Assembly (NCBI RefSeq): GCF_000447205.1
Contig: NZ_AUWY01000123.1
Span: forward strand, 1 to 64,000
DNA from: Sphingobium ummariense RL-3
GTDB taxonomy: Bacteria; Pseudomonadota; Alphaproteobacteria; Sphingomonadales; Sphingomonadaceae
Direction: 5' to 3'
Length of the DNA stretch: 64,000 bases
In this document: positions 26,342 through 35,882 of the stretch, one piece after another
How positions within the stretch are numbered: position 1 is the first letter of the stretch
Layout of the letters: every line of letters starts with the position of its first letter
Program-made: the position numbers and the translations under genes
The notes under the pieces: model-generated
Told to the model about the DNA's origin: nothing
The model's database searches: none
Seen by the model: the letters and a program-made list of their open reading frames with translations, nothing else

Positions 26342-28128
26342 TACGCGCCGCGACCCGCTTCTCCCGTCCGGCCCTGCTCGGCCTGGCAATGGCGGCCGCC
26401 CTGCCGGCCCATGCGGAAAATACGGAGGCGCTGCCATCTCTCCCCGCCGTTTCGGCGCCCACGTCCCCGTTGCAGATCAGTGATGCCGACAAAGGCCGCT
26501 ACGGTGCCATCTTTGCCGCGCTGAAAGCGGAGAAATGGGCGGATGCCAAGGCAATGATCCTGGCGCTGGACGAGAAGGACGCGGTTCGCTCGCTCGCCCT
26601 TTCGGAGCTGTACCTTGCGAAGAACTCGCCGCGCGTAGAGCTGTTCGACCTGCTCGACCTCGTTAACAAGGCAGCCTGGTTGCCCAAGGCAGACCAGCTT
26701 TCCCGCTTGGCACAGAAGCGCGGCGCGACCATCCTGCCCCCCCTGCCGCAGGTGCAGAAACTGGTCTGGCTGGGGGCGGCGCCCCGCCGCCAATATGTCG
26801 CGGCGACGAAGACCGACATACTGGCCCAGGCGCTTGCCGGCCGCATCCAAACTTTCGTCAAGAATGACGATCCGGCCGGTGCCGAAGCATTGCTCGCCAC
26901 CGGGGAGACGGGACTGACGCCCGAGGGGCTGACCGAGGTTCGTCAGCGGGTAGCCTGGGCCTATTATATCGAGAATGACGATGCGAACGCGCGTCGTTTG
27001 GCGGCGCGAGCGCTCGAGACGCGAACCGGCGGCGACTGGACGGTGCAGGCGCACTGGACCACGGGCCTTGCCGCCTGGCGCCAGAATGACTGCCGCACCG
27101 CTGCGCCGGCCTTCGCCAACGTCGCCGCGCTCGCATCGGACGCCGATATGCGCTCGGCCGGCGCCTATTGGGCCTCGCGCGCCTACATGGTCTGCGGCGA
27201 GCCGGAGAAGGTCGAGAACCTGCTGAAGGTCGCCGCCCGGTCGGAGGAGACCTTCTACGGTTTACTTGCCCGCGAATCGCTCGGCATGCCGCTCGGCGGC
27301 GCTCCCGTGGGGCCGCGATTCGGCGCGATCGAATGGCAGCAGCTGAAGGACAGCCCCAATGCCCGCGCCGCCATTGCCATGGCCGCGATCGGCGAGACGG
27401 GTCGCGCCGACGAACTGCTCCGCTACCAGGCGAAGATCGGCAGCGCGCAGCAATATGACGCGCTGCTGCGCCTGACGAGCGCGCTCAACATGCCGCAGAC
27501 CCAGCTCTGGCTCGCCCATAACGGCCCTGCCGGCAAACAGCCCGACAGCTTCGCCCGCTTTCCCGCGCCCGATTGGCGACCCGACGGCGGCTGGCGCGTC
27601 GACCCGGCGCTGGTGTTCGCCCACACCCTGCAGGAATCCGGCTTTCGCGCCGACGCCGTCAGTTCAGCCGGCGCGCGTGGCCTGATGCAGGTCCGGCCCG
27701 GCACCGCCAGCGATGTCGGCATGACCGCCGCCTCGCAGCTGTTCGTCCCTTCGACCAACATGGAGTACGGCCAGCGTTATCTGGAAAGCCTGCGCGACAT
27801 GGGCGCCACAGGCGGGCTGCTGCCCAAGGTGATGGCGGCCTATAATGCCGGGCCGCTGCCGGTCGAGCGCTGGAACAGCGAAGTGAAGGACAAGGGCGAT
27901 CCACTGCTCTTCATCGAATCGCTGCCCTATTATGAGACCCGCGCCTATGTGAACATCGTCATGCGCAATTACTGGATGTATCAGATCCAGGCCAAGGGCG
28001 CGGCCGATTGCCTGACCGGCATGGCACAGGGCCTGTGGCCCACCTTCCCCGGCGCCAAGGGGGTGAAGCTCGTCCGCCTCAGCAGGGCGGACGGCAGCAG
28101 CGTCGTGGCGGCGGGCGGCTCCGACTGA
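26338..28128 (+). CDS. Soluble lytic murein transglycosylase family protein
   Basis: A 596-residue periplasmic enzyme that cleaves peptidoglycan glycan strands, leaving 1,6-anhydro-MurNAc. The GTG at 26338 overlaps the previous stop and starts a signal peptide ending PAHAE. A long alpha-helical solenoid region follows, then the SLT domain with the catalytic glutamate Glu433 in [22 protein letters not shown] and VMAAYNAGP. It is the middle gene of a three-gene overlapping operon with the UDG-like gene and moaB. Confidence 0.93.
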   Translation: MIRAATRFSRPALLGLAMAAALPAHAENTEALPSLPAVSAPTSPLQISDADKGRYGAIFAALKAEKWADAKAMILALDEKDAVRSLALSELYLAKNSPRVELFDLLDLVNKAAWLPKADQLSRLAQKRGATILPPLPQVQKLVWLGAAPRRQYVAATKTDILAQALAGRIQTFVKNDDPAGAEALLATGETGLTPEGLTEVRQRVAWAYYIENDDANARRLAARALETRTGGDWTVQAHWTTGLAAWRQNDCRTAAPAFANVAALASDADMRSAGAYWASRAYMVCGEPEKVENLLKVAARSEETFYGLLARESLGMPLGGAPVGPRFGAIEWQQLKDSPNARAAIAMAAIGETGRADELLRYQAKIGSAQQYDALLRLTSALNMPQTQLWLAHNGPAGKQPDSFARFPAPDWRPDGGWRVDPALVFAHTLQESGFRADAVSSAGARGLMQVRPGTASDVGMTAASQLFVPSTNMEYGQRYLESLRDMGATGGLLPKVMAAYNAGPLPVERWNSEVKDKGDPLLFIESLPYYETRAYVNIVMRNYWMYQIQAKGAADCLTGMAQGLWPTFPGAKGVKLVRLSRADGSSVVAAGGSD

Positions 28129-28655
28129 TGCCGATCGACGAAAGCCGGGCGTTCGTCCCGGTGCGCATCGCGGTCCTTACCGTTTCTGACAGCCGCACGG
28201 CGGCAGACGACCGATCGGGCGACGCGCTCGTGGATCGGCTGACCGCCGCCGGCCATGTCCTGGCCGACCGCCGCATCGAGCGGGACGACAAATCCGTGAT
28301 CGTGGCCCGCCTGCACGCCTGGATCGACGATCCGGAAGTGGATGTCATCCTGACCACCGGCGGCACCGGCGTTACCGGCCGCGACGTGACGCCCGAAGCG
28401 CTCGCCCAGGTCCAGGACAAGGAAATTCCCGGTTTCGGCGAGCTCTTCCGCTGGCTCAGCTACCAGACGATCGGCACTTCCACCATCCAGTCCCGCGCCA
28501 CCGCCTGCGTCGCGCGCGGCACCTATATCTTCGCGTTGCCCGGCTCGACTGGCGCGGTGAAGGACGCCTGGGACGGCATACTCTCGACCCAGCTGGACAG
28601 CCGCTTCCGCCCCTGCAATTTCGTGGAGCTGATGCCGCGCCTGCTGGAACGATAA
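28128..28655 (+). CDS. moaB: Molybdenum cofactor protein MoaB (MogA/MoaB fold)
   Basis: A 175-residue molybdopterin-binding protein, probably adenylating molybdopterin before molybdenum insertion. Landmarks are [10 protein letters not shown], the substrate loop [18 protein letters not shown] and the later [14 protein letters not shown]. The ATG shares one base with the transglycosylase stop (TGATG). The mod transporter genes lie about 9 kb downstream in the window. Confidence 0.93.
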   Translation: MPIDESRAFVPVRIAVLTVSDSRTAADDRSGDALVDRLTAAGHVLADRRIERDDKSVIVARLHAWIDDPEVDVILTTGGTGVTGRDVTPEALAQVQDKEIPGFGELFRWLSYQTIGTSTIQSRATACVARGTYIFALPGSTGAVKDAWDGILSTQLDSRFRPCNFVELMPRLLER

Positions 28656-28779
28656 AGCCGGCGGCGGGATGCCGGTCAGTTCGATGCCATCCTATGATTG
28701 GCGGCACCGACACGGCCCAAGGGACCATCCGGCTCACTGCTTTCCCAATACACGCTCCAAGTATGAGCCCGCGACGGAT

Positions 28780-29217
28780 ATGACCGACACGCCCTTTCCC
28801 GCCGACCAGCGCCTTTCGCATGACGAGCTTGCCGCCTTCCTGAACCAGGCCTTCCCGGCCGGCGCCCGCCGCCTACTCGGCGATCTGGTTACGGTCAAAC
28901 CCGGCCACGTCCGCATGGCCCTCGATCCGGATGCCGACATGCTGAGACCGGGAGGTATCGTGTCTGGGCCGGCGCAGATGGGCCTCGTGGACGTGGCAGC
29001 CTATGCCGTCATCCTGGCCCATATCGGCCCAGTCGCAATGGCAGTGACCAGCACTCTGTCGATCAGCTTCCTGCGCGCAGCTCAAGCACGCTTGATCCAC
29101 GCCGATGCCTGCCTGCTCAAGCTGGGCCGAAGGCTGGCCACCGTGGACGTGCGCCTGTGGCAGGACAGCGAGGATCGGCTGATCGCCCAGTCGACGGTCG
29201 GCTATGCGCTGCCCTGA
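28780..29217 (+). CDS. PaaI-type hotdog-fold thioesterase
   Basis: A 145-residue hotdog-fold protein likely to hydrolyse acyl-CoA or aryl-CoA esters. The conserved middle reads GGIVSGPAQMGLVDVAAYAVI, with the Gly-rich turn and central helix of the fold, followed by SISFLRAAQ and a final beta strand (STVGYALP). The ATG at 28780 (MTDTPFPADQR) gives the usual family length; the frame is open further upstream but codes unconserved sequence. No pathway partner is adjacent. Confidence 0.8.
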   Translation: MTDTPFPADQRLSHDELAAFLNQAFPAGARRLLGDLVTVKPGHVRMALDPDADMLRPGGIVSGPAQMGLVDVAAYAVILAHIGPVAMAVTSTLSISFLRAAQARLIHADACLLKLGRRLATVDVRLWQDSEDRLIAQSTVGYALP

Positions 29218-29220
29218 TCC

Positions 29221-29559
29221 TCACGCCTCCTTCACATAGACCCCCAGCTCCAACCCATCGGGATCGGTGAAATGGAATCGCCGCCCGCCCGGAAAGGCGA
29301 AGATGTCTCGGCTCAGGTGCCCGCCCGCGGCGATCACCGCCGCGCGCGAAGCCTCGATATCCTCGACCTCGATCACCGGTAGAATACGCAGCGTCCGGTC
29401 GTCGACGGTGGCGTTGATGCCCAGCTGGCACGGCTCCTCCTCATGCGCCGCATAGTCCGGTCCGTAATCGGTGAAGCGCCAGCCGAACGCCGCGGCATAA
29501 AAGGCGACCGTGTCCGGCGCCGACGCCACCGGCAGCTCCACATAGTTCAGAACAGCCAT
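29221..29559 (-). CDS. VOC (glyoxalase/bleomycin-resistance) family protein
   Basis: A 112-residue single VOC module, with two beta-alpha-beta-beta-beta units: LNYVELPVASAPDTVAFYAAAFGW at the start and RRFHFTDPDGLELGVYV at the end. The last glutamate (GLELGVY) matches a usual metal ligand of the fold. The substrate is unknown. It is transcribed divergently from the radical SAM gene, and the LexA-type box lies in the shared 59-base gap. Confidence 0.85.
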   Translation of the reverse strand: MAVLNYVELPVASAPDTVAFYAAAFGWRFTDYGPDYAAHEEEPCQLGINATVDDRTLRILPVIEVEDIEASRAAVIAAGGHLSRDIFAFPGGRRFHFTDPDGLELGVYVKEA

Positions 29560-29593
29560 ATTCCATCTCCTTCCTTCGTCCGCTTGCGATTAT

Positions 29594-29608
29594 GTTCCTG
29601 ATATGTTC
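29594..29608. promoter_or_regulatory. LexA (SOS) box of the alphaproteobacterial type
   Basis: GTTC-N7-GTTC (GTTC at 29594-29597 and 29605-29608) is an exact match to the known alphaproteobacterial LexA direct-repeat operator. It lies 11 bases upstream of the radical SAM start and 35 bases from the divergent VOC start. This also argues for initiation at 29619 rather than at an ATG that overlaps the box. Confidence 0.6.
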
Positions 29609-29618
29609 TAATTGCAAC

Positions 29619-30686
29619 ATGGTTCACGAGAAGGGTAGAGGCGCGACGTTGAACGGCGAGAGCCGCCGCTTCAACCTGCCGGAACGGCAGGCGGACGGCG
29701 ACTGGCTCGATGCCCTTACCGACATTGACGGTGAGCCTGCGCGCCTGCGGACGGAAGTGACGGTCGAGCGGCCGCGCACGATCATCAGCCGCAACTCGTC
29801 GCCTGACATCGCCTTCTCGCAGTCGATCAACGCTTATCGGGGCTGCGAGCATGGCTGCATCTACTGCTTCGCACGGCCCACCCACGCCTATCACGATCTC
29901 TCACCCGGCCTGGATTTCGAAACGAAGCTTTTCGTCAAGCCCGAAGCCGCCACGCTGCTCCGCACCGAGCTGGGGAAAAAGAACTACACCGTCTCTCCCA
30001 TCGCCATGGGGACCAACACCGACCCTTATCAGCCGATCGAGAAGGATTGGAGGATCACCCGGCAAGTCCTTGAAGTCTTCGCCGAAACCCGTCACCCGAC
30101 CTATATCACCACCAAGTCGGATCGGATTCTGCAGGATATCGACCTGCTGGCCGACCTTGCCCGCGACCGGCTGGTGGCGGTGATGATCTCCGTAACCTCG
30201 CTCGATCCGAAAATCGCCCGCACGCTGGAACCGCGCGCGCCCCATCCTCTGCGCCGCATAGAGGCGATCCGCAGGCTCGCCGCCGCCGGCATCCCGGTGT
30301 CGGCGAATATGGCGCCGATCGTGCCGGCCATTACCGATCATGAGATAGAGAGCGTCGTCGCCCGGGTGGCGGAAGCGGGAGCACGCGATATCAGCTATAT
30401 CCTCGTCCGCCTGCCCCATGAGGTCGCGCCGTTGTTCCGCGCCTGGCTGGAAGAGCATTATCCGGATCGCGCGGCCAAGGTTATGGGCATCATCCGCGAC
30501 ATACGCGGCGGACGCGACAACGACCCCGATTTCGGCACGCGGATGCGTGGCCAGGGGGTCTGGCCCGCGCTTATCCGCACCCGTTTCCTGCGCGCGCGCC
30601 GGCAGGCCGGCTTGGGCGGTGACCGGCTGACGCTACGCAGGGATCTCTTCCGTCCGCCGGAGAGCACGCAATTGCGGCTCTTTTGA
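29619..30686 (+). CDS. Radical SAM protein, PA0069/SPL-like family
   Basis: A 355-residue radical SAM enzyme with the iron-sulfur motif CEHGCIYC (Cys76, Cys80, Cys83) followed by ARPTHAYHD. The family is related to spore photoproduct lyase and is uncharacterised in Gram-negative bacteria. Other conserved stretches are VSPIAMGTNTDPYQPIE and FGTRMRGQGVWP. The ATG at 29619 (MVHEKGRGA) is used because the only earlier in-frame ATG (29592) overlaps the LexA-type box. That box suggests induction by DNA damage, which would fit a repair role; this is inferred, not shown. Confidence 0.85.
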   Translation: MVHEKGRGATLNGESRRFNLPERQADGDWLDALTDIDGEPARLRTEVTVERPRTIISRNSSPDIAFSQSINAYRGCEHGCIYCFARPTHAYHDLSPGLDFETKLFVKPEAATLLRTELGKKNYTVSPIAMGTNTDPYQPIEKDWRITRQVLEVFAETRHPTYITTKSDRILQDIDLLADLARDRLVAVMISVTSLDPKIARTLEPRAPHPLRRIEAIRRLAAAGIPVSANMAPIVPAITDHEIESVVARVAEAGARDISYILVRLPHEVAPLFRAWLEEHYPDRAAKVMGIIRDIRGGRDNDPDFGTRMRGQGVWPALIRTRFLRARRQAGLGGDRLTLRRDLFRPPESTQLRLF

Positions 30687-30739
30687 AGGCAGGCCCCGGC
30701 TCGCTCCGCCATTCACCGCTTGTTCAATGCCGTTCGCCT

Positions 30740-31066
30740 ATGCCATGCTTCATGACAATGACCAGCAGGAGCCTGATTTTCGGCCTAGGCGCCGCTTTGG
30801 CTGCAGCCGCGATGATCCCCGTCGCCGATGCCGGAGGCCGCCGTGACGAGCAAGATGCTGCGCGCCGCGCGATGCTGGAGGGGCAGGTGATGCCCTTCGC
30901 CATGATCAAGCGGCGCGTGGATGCGCAGATGGCCGGCGCCACCTATGTCGGCAGCGAGTTCAATCCTTCGACCAACCGCTATCGCCTGAAATATGTGAAA
31001 GATGGCAAGGTGATGTGGGTTGATGCGGACGGCCGGACAGGCGATATCATTGGTTGGGCGCGCTGA
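30740..31066 (+). CDS. Exported PepSY-like small protein
   Basis: A 108-residue protein with a signal peptide (IFGLGAALAAAAMIPVADAGG) and a mature part resembling a PepSY unit: PFAMIKRRVDAQMAGATYVGSE, then NRYRLKYVKDGKVMWVDADGRTGDII. PepSY proteins beside two-component systems are thought to modulate the sensor in the periplasm. The start could be 30740, 30752 or 30758. It lies 34 bases before the response regulator, in the same direction. Confidence 0.8.
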   Translation: MPCFMTMTSRSLIFGLGAALAAAAMIPVADAGGRRDEQDAARRAMLEGQVMPFAMIKRRVDAQMAGATYVGSEFNPSTNRYRLKYVKDGKVMWVDADGRTGDIIGWAR

Positions 31067-31100
31067 GGCGCGCGGGCAAAGAGAATAGAAAAGAGGCCTT

Positions 31101-31766
31101 ATGCGTCTACTCATCGTCGAGGATGAACCCAGCCTCGGTCAGCAGCTCCGGAACACATTGGAGGGCGCGGGCTACGCCGTCGACCTCGCGACGGATGGCG
31201 AGGATGGGCATTTCCTGGGCTCGACCGAAAGCTATGACGCAGTGGTGCTGGACCTCGGCCTGCCGACGATCGACGGCCTGACCGTGCTGGACCGCTGGCG
31301 CAAGGAAGGCCGGAGCTTTCCCGTGCTCGTGCTGACAGCACGCGACAGCTGGTCCGACAAGGTGGCGGGGCTCGATGCGGGCGCCGACGACTATCTCGCA
31401 AAGCCCTTCCAGAGCGAGGAGCTGATCGCCCGCCTGCGCGCGCTGATTCGCCGTGCCTCCGGCAACGCTTCCAGCGAGCTGACCGCCGGCGACGTACGGC
31501 TCGATACCCGCAGCGGAAAGGTGACCCTGAAGGGCGAGCCGGTGAAGCTTACCGCGCAGGAATACAAACTCCTCTCCTACCTCCTCCACCACAAGGGGAA
31601 GGTGGTGAGCCGCACCGAACTGATCGAGCATATCTATGATCAGGATTTCGATCGCGATTCTAACACCATCGAAGTTTTCGTGACGCGCATCCGCAAGAAG
31701 CTGGGCGCCGACGTCATCACCACCATACGGGGTCTGGGCTACAGCCTGGACGAACCGGGACGCTGA
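31101..31766 (+). CDS. OmpR-family response regulator
   Basis: A 221-residue DNA-binding regulator. The receiver domain has the acidic pair EDE (7-9), phospho-acceptor Asp51 (VVLDLGLP), the conserved Thr in LTARD and Lys in LAKPF. The C-terminal winged helix includes LTAQEYKLLSYL and NTIEVFVTRIRKKLG. It is coded between the PepSY-like protein and the histidine kinase, which together form a standard three-gene sensory operon of the PhoP/TctD type. The signal is unknown. Confidence 0.95.
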   Translation: MRLLIVEDEPSLGQQLRNTLEGAGYAVDLATDGEDGHFLGSTESYDAVVLDLGLPTIDGLTVLDRWRKEGRSFPVLVLTARDSWSDKVAGLDAGADDYLAKPFQSEELIARLRALIRRASGNASSELTAGDVRLDTRSGKVTLKGEPVKLTAQEYKLLSYLLHHKGKVVSRTELIEHIYDQDFDRDSNTIEVFVTRIRKKLGADVITTIRGLGYSLDEPGR

Positions 31767-31780
31767 TCCGGGCTTTCTCC

Positions 31781-31803
31781 GTTCGCCCTGAGCCTGTCGG
31801 AGG
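31781..31803 (+). repeat. Partial dispersed intergenic repeat
   Basis: The sequence TTCGCCCTGAGCCTGTCGG lies in the 94-base gap between response regulator and kinase. I recall this motif as a short dispersed repeat in many sphingomonad genomes; no second copy is present in this window, so the assignment depends on memory. Confidence 0.4.
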
Positions 31804-31860
31804 ACATGCAGGGGCTTCGGCTGGTTCTGCCATCACGACCCTGGGGCACTCTGGACAGGC

Positions 31861-33222
31861 ATGACCGATCCCCAATCCCCTCCCCCCGTCCGTTCCACGG
31901 GTTCCATCAGCCGGCGGATGATCGGCATCGCCGCGCTGTGGATCAGCGTGCTGCTGCTGGGCGGCGGCGTGGCGCTGGACCGTGTGCTGGCCGACGCGGT
32001 CACGCGCAATTTCGACGACGGCATGAACTATGTGCTGACCGCGATGATCGCCGCCGCGGAGATCGGGCCTGACGGGGAAGTGCTGTTCAACCGCGCGCTG
32101 GCCGACCAGCGGTTCCTGGAACCCAATAGCGGACTCTATTACCAGGTCAGCGCCCGCGGTCATGAGGACTGGCGCTCCCGCTCGCTCTGGGATCGCGCGC
32201 TCAAGGTTCCGCAGGAGCATGCCGACCGCAACTTCCACGTCTATGACAGCAAGCAGTTTCCCGGGGAGGATCTGCGCATTATGGAACGCACCGTGATCCT
32301 GCCGGGATCGGACACGCGCTGGATGTTCATGGTCGCGCAAGCGCGCGAAGGGCTGGATGCGCAGATCAAGACGTTGCGAACGACCCTGTTCCACAGCTTC
32401 GCCATGCTCGCGCTCGGGCTGATCGTGCTGGCGACGCTGCAGACCATCTACGGCCTGCGTCCGTTGCGCAAAGTGCGGCAGGAAATCGTGCGGATGCGCA
32501 CCGGCGAAAAGAGCCGCGTCACCGAGCCGATGCCGGCAGAGGTGCTGCCGATGGTCGAGGAACTGAACGCGCTGCTTGCCCATAATGAGCGTCAGGCTGA
32601 GGAGGCCCGCACCCATGCGGGCAACCTCGCCCATGCGCTCAAGACGCCGCTCACCGTCATCATGAACGCCGCCACCGCGCAGGCGGCGGACCTAGGCGAA
32701 ACCGTGATCCGTGAAGCGACGACGATGCGGCGGCAGGTCGACCATCATCTTGCCCGGGCCCGCGCGGTCGGCAGACGCGGCGCGGCCCAGAGCCGTGCGG
32801 AGGTATGGGCGAGCCTCCAGGCAGTCGAGCGCGCCGTCCAGCGCCTCTATCCCGAGGTACGGATCGACATGGACGGCGACAAGATCGCCGCCGTGCGGGT
32901 CGAGCGACAGGACCTGGACGAAATGCTGGGGAATCTGATCGAAAACGCCGCCAAATATGGCGGCGGCAGCGTCTTCACCACCGTCGGCCGAGCGGGCACC
33001 ATGGTGGAGATCGTGGTGGAGGACGATGGCGCCGGCATTCCCGAAACCGAGCGGGTACGCATTTTTGATCGGGGCGTGCGGCTCGATTCGGGTAAGCCCG
33101 GCACGGGCCTTGGCCTTGCCATTGTTCGCGATGTGGCGGAGATCTACGGCGGCTCAGTAGCGCTGGAAGAGAGCGAGGATCTGGGCGGGCTGCTGGCACG
33201 CCTTCGGCTACCGGCCGCCTGA
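31861..33222 (+). CDS. Membrane sensor histidine kinase
   Basis: A 453-residue kinase with one membrane segment at about 20-40, a periplasmic sensor of roughly 135 residues, and a second membrane segment at about 177-197. The phospho-accepting His258 sits in NLAHALKTPLTVI, followed by the ATPase motifs NLIENAAKYG, VEDDGAGIPE and GTGLGLAIVRD. It would phosphorylate the response regulator upstream. Its stop overlaps the next start (TGATG). Confidence 0.95.
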   Translation: MTDPQSPPPVRSTGSISRRMIGIAALWISVLLLGGGVALDRVLADAVTRNFDDGMNYVLTAMIAAAEIGPDGEVLFNRALADQRFLEPNSGLYYQVSARGHEDWRSRSLWDRALKVPQEHADRNFHVYDSKQFPGEDLRIMERTVILPGSDTRWMFMVAQAREGLDAQIKTLRTTLFHSFAMLALGLIVLATLQTIYGLRPLRKVRQEIVRMRTGEKSRVTEPMPAEVLPMVEELNALLAHNERQAEEARTHAGNLAHALKTPLTVIMNAATAQAADLGETVIREATTMRRQVDHHLARARAVGRRGAAQSRAEVWASLQAVERAVQRLYPEVRIDMDGDKIAAVRVERQDLDEMLGNLIENAAKYGGGSVFTTVGRAGTMVEIVVEDDGAGIPETERVRIFDRGVRLDSGKPGTGLGLAIVRDVAEIYGGSVALEESEDLGGLLARLRLPAA

Positions 33223-33575
33223 TGCGCCGGCCGTTTTACTTGGTCACGGGGCTGCTGTCGGTCGCATTGGGAACCATCGGCGCTTTCCTTCCTCTGCTGC
33301 CGACCGTGCCCTTCATGATCCTTGCGGCTTTCTGTTTCGCACGGTCCAGCCCTGCGCTTGAGCGCCGGTTGCTGGACCATCGCCATTTCGGCCCGCATAT
33401 CCGGCGCTGGCGCGAGAAGGGCGCGATCAGCCGCCGAGGCAAGAAGGCGGCCCTCGCAGCCTTCGCCTTCAGCATCGTGCTGGCACTGCTTTTTTCCCCT
33501 TTCCCATGGTTTCTTGTCCCAGTCGCGGCAGCGCTGATCGGCGGGACATGGATATGGACACGGCCGGAAGCGTGA
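33222..33575 (+). CDS. YbaN/DUF454 family inner-membrane protein
   Basis: A 117-residue small membrane protein with the family signature GTIGAFLPLLPTVPFMILAA, then FARSSPALERRLLDHRHFGPHI, and a C-terminal hydrophobic pair. The function of the family is unknown. It shares a base with the kinase stop, so it is cotranscribed with the two-component system. Confidence 0.88.
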   Translation: MRRPFYLVTGLLSVALGTIGAFLPLLPTVPFMILAAFCFARSSPALERRLLDHRHFGPHIRRWREKGAISRRGKKAALAAFAFSIVLALLFSPFPWFLVPVAAALIGGTWIWTRPEA

Positions 33576-33700
33576 ACGGGGCAAGGATCGGCTGACAGGC
33601 TTCGGCCTGACGAATTTTTTGCACGCGCGGGCTGACAAGCCCCGCCCCTCCCACTAGCGTCGCGGCAGTTGAAAATCGGGCAAAAAAATCGGGGTCTGCC

Positions 33701-35854
33701 ATGAAAATGATCGCGCGCTTCTTGTTGTCTGTGGCGATGGTGGGAGGGATCAGCAGCATGCCCGCTTTCGCCCAACCGAAGCAGGTTCTGACGCATGAAA
33801 CGCTGTGGATGATGAAGCGGGTGGGTGCACCGGTCGTCAGCCCGGACGGCAGATGGGTGATCTATTCGCTCAACGAACCGTCCTATGAAAAGGACGGCGC
33901 GATCATCGATCTGTGGATCGTACCTACGGACGGATCAGCCGTGCCGCGCCGCCTGACCCAGACCAAGGCGGCCGAGAGCGACCCGGCCTGGGCGCCCGAC
34001 AGCCGTCGGATCGCCTTTTCCACCAAGCGCGAAGGCGATGATCTCGCGCAGATCTATGTGCTCGACCTTGCGGGGGGAGACGCCAAACGTGTCACCAGCG
34101 CGCCCACGGGGGCAGCTCGTCCGCTCTGGCGCCCCGATGGACAGGCCATCCTGTTCGAAAGCCTCGTCTATCCCGGCGCCATGGACGCCGCTGCCAACAA
34201 GCAGGCCGCCGAAGAGCGCAAGGCCCGCAAGTTCAACATGCGCGTCTACGAACATTTCCCGATCCGCTACTGGAACGAATGGATCGACGACCGCCGCCCG
34301 AGCCTTTGGATCCAGCCGCTGGCAGAGGGCGCGACGGCGCGCGACATCCTCTCTCCCACCAAGCTGGCACAGGCCGAAGGATTCGGCGGCAGCGCCCAGG
34401 GTGACGGCGGCACGACACTTGCACCGGCCTGGAGCCCGGACGGCAAGGAAGTGATCTTCACCGCCACCACGGAACGATGGAATGCCGCCTTTGCCCGTGT
34501 GAATTTCGGCCTATACCGCATGTCTGCCGAGGGCGGCGAGCCGACGCTGGTGACCCCGACGCCTGGCGAATATGGCGACCCCAAATTCACGCCCGACGGC
34601 AAGAGCCTGCTCTTCAAGTTCAACACCCAGGGGGAGGAGGTCTATGACTTGGCGCGACTACACCGCGTCTCGTGGCCAGCGGGCGGTGCCGCGACGCCGC
34701 TGACCGGCGCGTTCGACCGCGAAGTGGACAGCTTCGCCATAACGCCTGACAGCCGCACCCTCTATCTGACGGTGCCCGACGCGAGCCTGGAAAATCTCTA
34801 TCGCCTGCCCGTGTCCGGCGGAACGCCGGAGCTGGTGATTGCGCCCAAGATAGGCGGCTACAGCGCCATCGACATTCCCTCCGACACCAAGTCGACGCAG
34901 TTGTTCGCCAGCTATGGCAGCTCGGTAAACCCCGCGGAAATCGTTCGGATCGACCCCGGCACAAAACGACACAGCAACATCACCAACGTCAATACCGCGC
35001 TGGCGGCCAGCATCGACTGGTCCAGCCCTCAGCATTTCTGGTTCACCAGCGACAAGGGGCGGCGCATCCACAACATGATCGTAACGCCGCCCGCTTTCGA
35101 TCCGGCGAGGAAATATCCTCTGATGGTGCTGATGCACGGCGGGCCGGCCTCGTCCAACACCGACCAGATCGGCCTGCGCTGGAACTATCATCTGCTCGCC
35201 AGCGCCGGCTATGTCGTGCTGCTGACCGACTATACGGGCTCGACCGGCTATGGCGAGGCCTTCTCCCGCGCGATCAAGCTCGATCCGCTGCGCGGCCCGG
35301 CCGAGGAAATCAACCAGGCGGTGGACGAAGCCGGCAAGCGCTTCGCCTTTATCGACACAGCCAATGCCTGCGCCGGCGGGGCTAGCTATGGCGGCCACCT
35401 CGCCAACTGGATGGAAGCGACGACAACGCGCTACAAGTGCATCGTCAGTCACGCCGGCGAGGTCGATCTGCTGACCCAATGGGCCACCAGCGATTTCAAC
35501 TATGGTCGGGAAATCGCCAGCGGCGGCCCGCCCTGGGGCGACAGCAAGGTGTGGCGCGATCAGAGCCCCATCACCTATGGCAAAGATTGGAAGACGCCGA
35601 TGCTGCTGACCGCCGGCGAGCGCGATTTCCGCGTGCCGATGTCGAACACGCTGGAAACCTGGTCGACTCTGCAGCGGATGCAGGTGCCCAGCCGCCTGCT
35701 GATCTTCCCCGATGCCTGGCACTGGATCACCAAGCCCGAGGATAGCCGGCAGTTCTATCGCGAGGTCCAAGGGTGGCTCGCTCATTATCTGGAGGGCGCA
35801 CCGGCGGTGAAAGGCGGGCCGATCCCTGCGCCAGACGGATCAAAGGCGCCCTGA
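33701..35854 (+). CDS. S9-family (prolyl oligopeptidase) peptidase, exported
   Basis: A 717-residue serine peptidase with a signal peptide ending PAFAQ. The first two thirds are WD40-like beta-propeller repeats (SPDGRWVIYS, APDSRRIAFS, RPDGQAILFE, TPDGKSLLFK). The C-terminal alpha/beta-hydrolase domain carries Ser562 in GGASYGG, Asp642 in GERDFRV and His674 in AWHWI, the expected triad. It probably cleaves oligopeptides in the periplasm. It stands alone between the YbaN-like gene and a convergent amidohydrolase. Confidence 0.93.
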   Translation: MKMIARFLLSVAMVGGISSMPAFAQPKQVLTHETLWMMKRVGAPVVSPDGRWVIYSLNEPSYEKDGAIIDLWIVPTDGSAVPRRLTQTKAAESDPAWAPDSRRIAFSTKREGDDLAQIYVLDLAGGDAKRVTSAPTGAARPLWRPDGQAILFESLVYPGAMDAAANKQAAEERKARKFNMRVYEHFPIRYWNEWIDDRRPSLWIQPLAEGATARDILSPTKLAQAEGFGGSAQGDGGTTLAPAWSPDGKEVIFTATTERWNAAFARVNFGLYRMSAEGGEPTLVTPTPGEYGDPKFTPDGKSLLFKFNTQGEEVYDLARLHRVSWPAGGAATPLTGAFDREVDSFAITPDSRTLYLTVPDASLENLYRLPVSGGTPELVIAPKIGGYSAIDIPSDTKSTQLFASYGSSVNPAEIVRIDPGTKRHSNITNVNTALAASIDWSSPQHFWFTSDKGRRIHNMIVTPPAFDPARKYPLMVLMHGGPASSNTDQIGLRWNYHLLASAGYVVLLTDYTGSTGYGEAFSRAIKLDPLRGPAEEINQAVDEAGKRFAFIDTANACAGGASYGGHLANWMEATTTRYKCIVSHAGEVDLLTQWATSDFNYGREIASGGPPWGDSKVWRDQSPITYGKDWKTPMLLTAGERDFRVPMSNTLETWSTLQRMQVPSRLLIFPDAWHWITKPEDSRQFYREVQGWLAHYLEGAPAVKGGPIPAPDGSKAP

Positions 35855-35882
35855 TCCTGGCGCAAGATGGTGCGAAAGGGTT

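Noticed and set aside
28655..28676. GCCGGC hairpin after moaB as a terminator
   Set aside because: The stem is short and no T-run follows on either strand.
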